A stretch of DNA of 64,000 nucleotides from Wolfiporia cocos (taxonomy: Eukaryota; Basidiomycota; Agaricomycetes; Polyporales; Phaeolaceae). The stretch lies in NCBI GenBank assembly GCA_029448655.1, contig JACCLO010000008.1:3224001-3288000 (forward strand), in the 5' to 3' direction. This document shows positions 56,640 through 64,000 of the stretch, one piece after another (positions within the stretch are counted from its first letter, which is position 1; each line of letters begins with the position of its first letter). The notes below the pieces were generated by a model that ran no database searches, was not told the DNA's origin, and saw nothing but the letters and a program-made list of their open reading frames with translations. The translations under genes and the position numbers were made by a program.

Positions 56640-59600
56640 CTAGGCATTTGTCGGCCTCGACGAATCTCCCAAGTTCCCCTCTTCAGAGTGCCTCGGCGTC
56701 CTGTTCGTTGTAGATGTCGCCGTTCCCGCTGAGGGACGGGGTCGTAGGAGTTCGCCATACGAAGTGTTGGCGGCATTCATTCTGTCGATGACCTGGTTGA
56801 TTGAGCCCACAAGTTCTGCAAATATAGTCGGGACAGTCGAGGATCCAGTGGTTGGCGGAGCCACATTGTCGACACGGCTGCTCCGGTGAGGGCCTCGCTG
56901 GTACCCGTAGGGAAGGGATATCGCGGAGGTATTCGTTATGTTGATACCTCCAGTGGTGTGCGGCTCGGTGAAGGTTCCGTGCGGCCCATGTGGGTAGGGA
57001 GGCGGTGTCTCGTTCGTGCTCCCTCGCACCTCGCTCAAACTCCTCGCGGGTAATGCTCTGCACCGACGGAGATCGTCGAATAGGCGGCGTGCTATTCGCT
57101 CTTCGCTGTCGCGCTGGGGTAGTCCTAGGGCTCGTCGGGCGTGCAGGTGGTTCACGTCTCCCGTTGCTTCCCATACCAGGAATACGTGGCGTCGGGTTTC
57201 TAACTCCTGTTCGGCGGGCTCTCTGAGTCTCGGTAGGCAGAGGAAATAATACTCTATCGCCCTCCATAAAATCAAACGGCCTTGCAACTCGGCGTCGTTC
57301 GTCGGGGGTGAAAAAGCGGGCGGGTCGTGGTGTGTATTCGGGTCGACTGGGAGTAACGTGCTCGCGATCCTCGAAGTCGTTGAGCGCGTGTCGTAGTCGG
57401 GCCGTTGTAGTGGCGGCCAATCGGTCGATAAGTCTGTCGGTGAGTAGCTCGAGTCCCTCTCTCTGCGCTCTGATCTGCCCCTCCATTCGAACGAGGTCCT
57501 CGGTGATGTTCTGGTACGAGCTGTATATGTGGGTGAGGTCCTGCGCGATGTCGAAGAGGGCCGACCAGCCATCGGCTCGGCCAGCAAAAGGTCCCTCGGC
57601 CCTGTACCAGAGGAGGGCGTGTAGATGCTGGGGGGAATACCTTCTTGGTGGCGTACCTCGCGGTCGGCCTTCTCGACGATCTGCATCGCCGGGGGTTGCG
57701 GTACGGCGGGGAAGCTGGTGGCGAGTCGTCGACATACTATCACTGTCCTATTTTCGAGTGTCGGGGTTGTCCTGACTCTTGTCCTGTGGTAGCTTTTTAT
57801 CAGTTCCTTGGAGTGCTCCAAGTTCGCCTCGTCTTCCCATGAGTTGTCGGCCGTGGCATAACCTTTCCATTTGACGAAGTATTGATGCTTCTTTCCTTTC
57901 CATCTATCAGCCAAGATGGCTTCGACTTCGTATTCTTCCTGCCCCTTGATGACATCAGGTGGCGGCCGTAAGTAATTGGGTCCGTGCGCTCTTGTTTCTT
58001 TGAACGGTTTTAGTAGGGCGGCGTGAAATACCGGATGAACCTTCCAGCTTGTTGGTAATTGCAGCCGGTATGTCGTGGGTCCCATCTTTTCTGTGATTGT
58101 GAAGGGTCCTTCTCTTTTTGGTGCCAGCTTGTTAGATTCGTAGGGGATTGTTAGGTTCTTTGCGTCGAGCCAGACCTTATCCCCTTTCTCAAGCTTCGGC
58201 AGTTCTCTGAGGAACCTCCCTGCCATTCTTTTCTGGGCTGATTCATGCGCGATGAATGCCATCTTTCGCGCCTCTTTGATCTTCTTGATCCTGTCGACAG
58301 CGGCCGGGACGTTCCCTACTCGGTCATAATCTGGGAATCCTCTTGGGATATATCCTAGGATTATTTCGAGTGGCGCTGGCCGGTTTTCGGTTCGTCTGGT
58401 GTTGTGCGCAAATTCGACGTCGGGCAGTCGTTGTACCCATTGGAATGGGTCGTTCATGCAGTAAATGCGAAGGTATACTTCGATTTGTTGATTCATTCTT
58501 TCTGTTTGTCCGTCGGTCTGTGGATGGTACGCCGTACTCATCGCCGAATCTGTTCCCTGCAGCTTGCACAATTCCTTGAAAAGTTTTGATGCAAACTGTG
58601 GTCCTCTGTCAGAAATGATTTTTCGGGGGATGCCATATAACGAGTAGATTTTTCGGTGGAATATTTCTGCGGCCCCTTCGCTCGTGATCGTCTTGTCGCA
58701 TGGGGTGAGAGAGATGGCCTTGGATAGGCCATGGTCGACAATCACCATCATGGAGTCATGTTTTCCGACTCTTGGCAGGTCAGTGACAAAATCTACCGAG
58801 CACTGTGAGAAGGGGAGGGCGTCTTCCCGTGTCGGTATTGGCTGCAAAGGGGGTTTCAGCGGATTTCTATCAGGTTTCATCTGTTGACAGATTGCGCAGC
58901 CCCGGACGTATTCCGCTATCATTGTTCCCATGTCAGGCCACCAAAAATGGGTCTTAACCTGTACTGTTGTACCCCAGATCCCAGGGTGTCCGGCCGGGAT
59001 CGTGTCGTGGTATTTTGAGATGACGTCTCGTCGAAGGCCCTCATCCTTCGGCACGTACATCCTGCCCTTGTAGAGCAGTATCCCATCCGTTTGTTGCCAT
59101 TCATCCGCGGTGGTTCTCGCGGGGAATTCGTCTGTTCCTTCCAGGGCGCGGATCGCCTGTTCCGCAGATTCATCTCGATTGTGGGCGTTCTTGATCCGAT
59201 CGATGATCGGGATCTGGATTGCGTGGACGACGAGTTCGTCTGGAATCATGGTGATTCCCTCGTTGTCTTTGTTGCTTTCGTCCAGGTGGTACAACCTGGA
59301 AAGCGTGTCGGCCATGACTAGTTTCCTTCCGGGGACGTGCTGCAATTTCAGGTCGAATTGCGAAAGGAATAGATGCCATCTCGCTTGTCGCCGATTTAGG
59401 CGCTGTGCGCTTCTCCAATACGTCAGGTTCTGATGATCGCTTCGGATCAAGATCCGATGCGGTGCTCCTTCTAACAGGTGTCGCCATTCTTCTAATGCTC
59501 GGACTATTCCGAGTAGTTCGCGATCGTAGATTTCGTAGTTCCGTTCTGTTGGTGTCAGGGATTGTGAGAGATATCCCACCGGCCGTTCGCGCCCTGTTTC

Positions 59601-61774
59601 ATCCGTCTGTTTCAGTACTGCTCCTGTGGCGAACTGAGATGCGTCTGTTTCGAGGATGAACGGTTTCTCCTTGTCTGGTGTCCCCAGTGCGGGCGCCGTC
59701 GTGAATGCTTTCTTCATGAACTCGAATGCTTTCTGTTCTTTCTCCGTCCATTGGAATCCTGTCCCCGTGACCGTTTTTGTGAGGTCTACCAAGGGTCGGG
59801 CGTGCGTAGAGTAGTGATCGATAAACTTCCGATAAAAGTTCGCAAATCCTAGGAAGGATCTGACTTCTTTGAGATTTCGGGGAGTCGGCCACTCCTTAAT
59901 CCCATTGAGTTTCGCTGGGTCCATCTGGATACTTCCTGGGGTGATGACTAGTCCCAGAAATTCGACTCTTTCGACACCGAAGGCGCATTTCTCGGGTTTT
60001 ACAAAGAGATGGTTATCCACCAATCTCTGGAGGATCCGTCGTTCCCGTTCCTTGTGTACTTTCTCGTTTTCTGAGAAAATGAGGATGTCGTCCATATAAA
60101 CAAGCACCCATCCTTCGAGGATTTCTTCTTTCAGGATTTCGTTCATCATTGCTTGGAAGGTCCCGGGTGCATTGCACAATCCGAAAAACATAACCGTGGG
60201 TTCGTACAACCCTCGGTTTGTTTTGAAAGCCGCTTTCCATTCGTCTCCCTTTTTGATTCGCACGTTGTTGTATCCCGCTCTAAGGTCCATTTTTGTGAAG
60301 ACCTTTGCTCCTTTTAGCTTTTCCAGGAGTTCTGAGATCAGTGGCAAGGGGTAGACGTTCTTTATCGTTCCTTCGTTCAGATATCGATAATCTTGACAGG
60401 GTCGTAGGCCACTGTCTTTCTTTGGGACGAAAAAGAATGGTGACGCCATCGGGGATTTTGAAGGAACTATGAAACCTTTTGCCAGGTTTTCTTTCAGGAA
60501 TTCGTCCAGCGCCTGTTGTTCTTTGGGTGAGAGTGCATAGACTTTGCAGTCTTTCGGCACGAAATCGGGTTTTAATTCGATGGCGTGGTCCCATGGTCTC
60601 GATGGGGGGAACGCTGCTGCGGACTCCTTACTAAACACCTTGGCGAAGTCCAGTAGGTGTTTCGGGACCATCTCTTCAATCGTTCGTTCTGGTTCGGGGG
60701 TTTTTTGTGCGAATTCCTGAGACTTCGTTAGTGCTTTCCTGACAGCGTTGATGATTTGTATCTTTGTTCGGAACTTCTTTCGCGTTTCCCCTTTCTTCCC
60801 TATGATCCTAGGGTTATCTTTCGCGAAGCGTCGGATCGCTTCGTACTCTTCGGGAGTATAGAGCCGCTGCGCTGTTTCTTCTGGCTGGTCCGTGGATCCA
60901 AACCCTTTCTCCCCTCGTTCTGTTTCATCTAGGTCCTTGACCTCTAAGATGTCGGGGGTGAGGTGTCGTTCGAAAATTATCTGGGCTATTCGCATGCCCG
61001 GGATAATTCTATGCGCTTTGTCCGAGTGGTTGAAGACGATGGCTCCGACGTCTCCTCGGTAGTCCGAGTCTATGATTCCGGCTTGTACTACCAATCCGTG
61101 TCTGAGGGTGTTGCCCGATCGTCCGGCCAGCCTTCCATACGATCCTTTCGGGATCTTCATTTTTACTCCTGTGGAGACGAGTTTCCATCCTCCGGCGCGA
61201 ATCTCGGTTTCTTCTGCGGCGTAAAGGTCATACCCCGCAGCTTCTTGGGTCCCCCTTGTTGGAATCTTTCCTTCTGGGGCCACTACCATCTCCACCATAT
61301 CCATTCGGATCGTGGCTTCCTGTTTCTTTTCTTCTGCCCCTAGTATTGATCGTACATCGACTGTCTGGTCCCTCCAGTCGATTGTGGGGTTTTCGTCTTT
61401 TAGCCATCCATATCCTAGAATCATATTTTCTGCTCCGATCAATCCTACCAGGAATCGGACTTTTCTCGTTTTCTGGGTCTTCGGGTATCGTAGTAGTATG
61501 GTGGCTTCTCGGTCTATTCGCCCATCTTTGTTTTCTGTTCCGTCAACATTTTTGACGATGATCGGGTTTTTCAAGGGTTGCGTGGGCACCTTGTATTTTT
61601 CTACCACTCTGCTGTGGATGAGGTTGGACATTGCTCCTGAGTCGATTAGTGCGTTGCACTTCACGGGTTTTGCCAGCGTCATGATTACCGGAATGAAGAG
61701 GGATCGATTCTTCTCGAACGAGGTAATTACATGTGCTGCTTTCTCGGAGGGTAAGACCGTGGGCTTCCCTCCTA
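56640..61774 (-). CDS. pol: Gypsy-1 Pol (protease, dUTPase, RT, RNase H, integrase, chromodomain)
   Basis: The frame is open across the end of gag; its first ATG is 61682 (1680 codons), but GFCLGGKPTVLPSEK upstream looks coding, so a -1 shift from gag is likely. Residues counted from that ATG: protease ALIDSGAMSNLIH (11-23); dUTPase about 125-265 with AGYDLYAAEE, GRLAGRSGN, GIIDSDYRGDVG, RIAQIIFE and RGEKGFGSTD; RT with VYMDDILIF (about 528); RNase H with LETDASQFATGAVL (about 675). Integrase has an HHCC finger (HDTIPAGH ... CAICQQMKP), DDE residues in VDFVTDLP, SDRGPQF and TERMNQQIE, and a GPF-type linker. The chromodomain is EYEVEAILADRWKG ... YFVKWKGY (about 1250-1300). The remaining roughly 370 codons overlap ORF3 and look like mixed coding. 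All catalytic residues I can check are present. Confidence 0.95.
56683..57735 (-). CDS. Gypsy-1 ORF3, zinc-knuckle protein overlapping the pol 3' end
   Basis: A 350-codon frame begins at a genuine ATG (57735), downstream of the chromodomain and in a different frame from pol. Residues about 40-125 are helical (LLWYRAEGPFAGRADGWS, then heptad-like EGLELLTDRLIDRLAA). Residues about 145-230 are low-complexity, rich in R, P and T. The end holds CX2CX4HX4C (CRQCGSANHWILDC) and CX2CX6HX4C (CRTCGLNQPGHRQNEC) knuckles. Between the two genomic copies, the first 43 residues from the internal ATG are unchanged, while the pol frame over those bases has several replacements; the C-terminal third likewise favours this frame. 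In the middle the pol frame looks better folded. The role is unknown; nucleic-acid binding is inferred from the knuckles. Confidence 0.65.
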   Translation of the reverse strand: MSTTRHQLPRRTATPGDADRREGRPRGTPPRRYSPQHLHALLWYRAEGPFAGRADGWSALFDIAQDLTHIYSSYQNITEDLVRMEGQIRAQREGLELLTDRLIDRLAATTTARLRHALNDFEDREHVTPSRPEYTPRPARFFTPDERRRVARPFDFMEGDRVLFPLPTETQRARRTGVRNPTPRIPGMGSNGRREPPARPTSPRTTPARQRRANSTPPIRRSPSVQSITREEFERGAREHERDTASLPTWAARNLHRAAHHWRYQHNEYLRDIPSLRVPARPSPEQPCRQCGSANHWILDCPDYICRTCGLNQPGHRQNECRQHFVWRTPTTPSLSGNGDIYNEQDAEAL

Positions 61775-63607
61775 GGCAAAATCCTGTTCTTCTACGAGCC
61801 GTGCTAGGAGCTCGGGGTTCTTGGCTTTCAGGGCCCTGATTGCTGTGACCGCTCTGTTGGCGGTGATGTATTCAGTCTCTTCCTCAGAGACTTCTTCAAT
61901 GCGAGCTTCTTGCTCGGCTTCTTCTTCTTCGGTTTTTCGAGTAGTCCGTCTAGGGCGGGCTGGCTTCTTTGGCTTCTTTGGGCAGTCTCGCGACATATGC
62001 CCTGGCTGATGGCAGGTGAAACACTTGCCCTTCTTGATGTGATCGTCCCTTTCCTGGGTGGTCATTCGATCTACATCCATTGCATTCGGATCTTTCGGTG
62101 CGATTGTCTGCGGAGCACTAGTGCGTCCGTTATTCTGGTTCGAGGCTTGCCACGCCTTTTTCCTGACAAACGGTTTATCCCGTTTCAAGAATATCTTGTA
62201 CGTATTCTCGTAGTACGAGGCGGCGGACTGCCATTCGTCAATGGTCGCTGGCAGCGGTCGCACACCGATGATGTATCGGGTCGTGTGTTCGGGTAACCCT
62301 TTCTCGAAGAGGGTTATGAGCAACGCGTTTCCGTCCGCGCTGTATCGATCGTACTGGGCCTTTCCGGCCAAGTTGTTGAACTCGGTGATATAATCATCGA
62401 TGTCTTTCCTGTCCTGGGTGACGTCCAGGATTTTCTTCCGCGCTTTCTGTACCTCTTCGATGGCTCCGAAGGCCTTCTGAAAGTCTGCATCGAATTGTGC
62501 GAGACTAGGCGGGAAGAATCGTTTCGTCAGGGGGTTCGTATAAACCCGGTGATAGTTCTGTTTCCATTGGCCTGTCTTCCCCTTGTTTGAAATATAAGAG
62601 AGGATAAAGATCACTCTCTGAACGTCATTTTGGAACGACGTTTCGTACATCGTAAACCAGGAATTGCACTGGTTTATGAAGTTCTGCATGTCGGATCGTT
62701 CCCCATCAAATACGTCTGGGGGGTTGATCTTTATCATCGGGGGTCGATAGTACGGGTTTGGCGCCGGAGGTTGAGGCTGCGGTGCATTCGGTGGTGGAGG
62801 CCCTCCTCCTCCCGGGTATCCTCCACCCGGGTTTCCTGGGTTTCCTCCGGGGTTCCCTGGGTTCCCTCCAGGGTTTCCTCCTCCGGGGTTCGCAGGGATT
62901 CCTCCTCCGAGTCCTCCAGGAGGGGGGGTGTTCCCTCCTCCGAGTCCGAAGTTTCCTCCCAGTCTTCCTCCGCTTGTACCTGCGGAGGTTCGTCCAAATA
63001 GGCCTGAAGGCCATGTTCCTGGGTTTGTCGTTCCCATTCCTCCGCTTGGGCTAGTCCAAGACGGATTTCCTCCGCTACCCATTCCGGGTGCGTTCTGTGG
63101 GGGGTTTCCAAAGAGGTTTGTTCCTCCAGCCATAGGCCCAATCCCACTCTGCGCAAAAGCAGATATAAATCCTGGAGGGTCCTGTCCTCCGGTCTGGCTG
63201 TTATCTGTTCCTGTAAAGTTTCCAGGATTTCTCCCATCATCTCCGATGCGCTCAATTCCTGCCATTCCTGTGGCGCCCGAAGGCTGATTCGTATTTCCAT
63301 CGGCATCGGAGGTTCTGTTGATGGTTTCGGTTTCGTTTTCGGTCAACGTCGCGGTTGACATCGGAGGGATTTCTCCGAATCGTTCGAACGCTTCACGTGT
63401 TATTTCCCAAGCGGTCGTTCTTGCGGAGGGGTACACTTCTACCCACTTCGATGCCCTATCTTCTCTTGGAATGACAACAATTCCTCCGCGATTACGGAAG
63501 GCTCCAATGGTGTCAGTCCACTCGTATCGGTTGAGTCTGTAGACTCCCTGAATGTCCTCGGGCAAGAGTTCAATCAGTCGTGCTGGGAATTCTGGTCCAA
63601 ATATCAT
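61772..63607 (-). CDS. gag: Gypsy-1 Gag
   Basis: The 611 aa protein runs from ATG 63607 to TAG 61772-61774. The N-terminal half is rich in Gly, Asn and Pro with a repetitive NPGGNPG-type stretch (about residues 225-280). A capsid-like retrotransposon Gag domain follows (about 290-500: DVFDGERSDMQNFINQCNSW ... WKQNYHRVY ... ITEFNNLAGKAQYDRY). The C-terminus has one CCHC knuckle, CFTCHQPGHMSRDC (about 545-558), then a basic and acidic tail. It ends in an overlap with the pol frame at GGATTTTGCCTAG, where a -1 slip would fuse Gag to Pol. Confidence 0.93.
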   Translation of the reverse strand: MIFGPEFPARLIELLPEDIQGVYRLNRYEWTDTIGAFRNRGGIVVIPREDRASKWVEVYPSARTTAWEITREAFERFGEIPPMSTATLTENETETINRTSDADGNTNQPSGATGMAGIERIGDDGRNPGNFTGTDNSQTGGQDPPGFISAFAQSGIGPMAGGTNLFGNPPQNAPGMGSGGNPSWTSPSGGMGTTNPGTWPSGLFGRTSAGTSGGRLGGNFGLGGGNTPPPGGLGGGIPANPGGGNPGGNPGNPGGNPGNPGGGYPGGGGPPPPNAPQPQPPAPNPYYRPPMIKINPPDVFDGERSDMQNFINQCNSWFTMYETSFQNDVQRVIFILSYISNKGKTGQWKQNYHRVYTNPLTKRFFPPSLAQFDADFQKAFGAIEEVQKARKKILDVTQDRKDIDDYITEFNNLAGKAQYDRYSADGNALLITLFEKGLPEHTTRYIIGVRPLPATIDEWQSAASYYENTYKIFLKRDKPFVRKKAWQASNQNNGRTSAPQTIAPKDPNAMDVDRMTTQERDDHIKKGKCFTCHQPGHMSRDCPKKPKKPARPRRTTRKTEEEEAEQEARIEEVSEEETEYITANRAVTAIRALKAKNPELLARLVEEQDFA

Positions 63608-63641
63608 GTGCCCTTACACCGTGGTAGGTGAGGGTGTGATA

Positions 63642-63652
63642 AGCTCGACCTT
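63642..63652 (-). promoter_or_regulatory. Gypsy-1 self-primer binding site
   Basis: AAGGTCGAGCT (minus sense) lies one base from the 5' LTR end at 63654. It is the exact reverse complement of AGCTCGACCTT in the LTR (63978-63988). This fits priming by the element's own transcript 5' end, as described for Tf1/sushi-type elements. No tRNA-complementary TGG is present. Confidence 0.75.
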
Positions 63653-63653
63653 C

Positions 63654-64000
63654 TGTTACGGGTCGAATACCCGTTCGTATATTCGTGTCGCGAATATAGA
63701 TCGTTCTTCTGCACGTAGGCACGTCGCCGTATGCAAGGCAAATGCTCGTTAGATGCCTTCGGGTCCTAAGTGAAATCCTTAGGAGATCGGTTAATATCCA
63801 ATACGCGTTAGAGGATATAATCTGTTCAGGTGCGAGTCGAATAAAATATAAGACTCGCCTAAGTCCGAGAAGTCAGTGTGCACTTCGAGGACTTAGTCGT
63901 TCGGTTGCTCGAGTGAGAAATACTGAGCGTAGTTTCCTACGTTTGAGAACGAGTATAAGACTTCTTGTTTGTACAACAAGGTCGAGCTGAAGAGCCTCGA
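63654..64000 (-). repeat. Gypsy-1 5' LTR (first 347 of about 707 bp visible)
   Basis: It starts TGTTACGGGTCG, matching 55922 onward, and is cut by the window end just after the self-primer sequence (63978-63988). The TATA box should fall just outside the window. Confidence 0.95.

Larger units (their letters stand above)
55922..64000 (-). mobile_element. Gypsy-1 chromovirus, nearly complete, runs past the window end
   Basis: Order in the minus sense: 5' LTR (from beyond 64000 to 63654), primer site, gag, pol (protease, dUTPase, RT, RNase H, integrase, chromodomain), overlapping ORF3, purine tract, and a 707 bp 3' LTR (55922-56628). All frames are open, with no stop inside a conserved domain, and the visible part of the 5' LTR reads the same as the 3' LTR. 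The insertion looks young and possibly active. Only the 5' end of its 5' LTR is outside the window. The left flank is attaa. Confidence 0.95.

Noticed and set aside
62758..63306. Long open frames on other frames or the opposite strand over the Gypsy-1 gag region
   Set aside because: They come from the repetitive Gly/Asn/Pro codons of Gag, which leave several frames open. None has domain features.

Overview
This window looks like Agaricomycete (basidiomycete) nuclear DNA. The genes are split by many introns of about 45-70 bp with GT...AG ends, and they include lineage-typical multi-membrane families (DUF6533/DUF6534-like). Most of the rest is nested Ty3/Gypsy LTR retrotransposons. A gene-rich block (about 6.6-24 kb) sits between two transposon-rich blocks (1-5.8 kb and 26.7-64 kb).

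Gene block. Four housekeeping genes can be modelled exon by exon, each with an open reading frame across all junctions. They are condensin subunit 3 (Ycg1/CAP-G, 6610-10801, minus), phosphatidylinositol-4-phosphate 5-kinase (Mss4 type, 13353-15667, plus), condensin subunit 1 (Ycs4/CAP-D2, 16112-20849, minus) and the RNA polymerase subunit Rpb10 (21061-21443, plus). YCS4 and RPB10 are divergent across 211 bp that hold two ACGCGT (MCB-like) boxes. So two non-SMC subunits of one complex lie within about 14 kb. A DUF6533-like membrane protein gene (22307-23925, minus) follows, and a decayed DUF6534-like relative lies inside the repeat block (about 46.9-48.8 kb).

Transposon blocks. Gypsy-1 is a chromovirus with 707-710 bp LTRs (TGTTAC...GTAACA). 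It is present as a nearly complete minus-strand copy from 55922 to past the window end, as the 3' end of a plus-strand copy at 1-1702, and as many solo or broken LTRs. Gypsy-2 (27134-35308, minus, TSD ATCTA) is full length with LTRs that read as identical, but it has one in-frame stop in integrase. It sits inside an LTR of Gypsy-3 (26850-42878, TSD ACCTT), which has 930 bp LTRs and a decayed, non-coding interior. Gypsy-3 in turn sits inside a repeat whose two arms carry inverted tRNA-like sequences; a second copy of that repeat is at 55.3-55.9 kb. A hAT-like non-autonomous DNA element (50841-52572, 8 bp TSD) and a three-deep nest of solo LTRs (44133-46016) are also resolved to the base.

Most notable observations: (1) both Gypsy lineages encode a dUTPase, but on opposite sides of the protease; (2) both show an 11-nt match between the primer site next to the LTR and an LTR segment 32-35 nt downstream of a TATA box, as expected for self-primed reverse transcription; (3) Gypsy-1 has a third, zinc-knuckle ORF overlapping the end of pol in another frame, open in both copies, with signs of two compensating frame switches; (4) the paired inverted tRNA-like repeat, which three LTR elements have entered.
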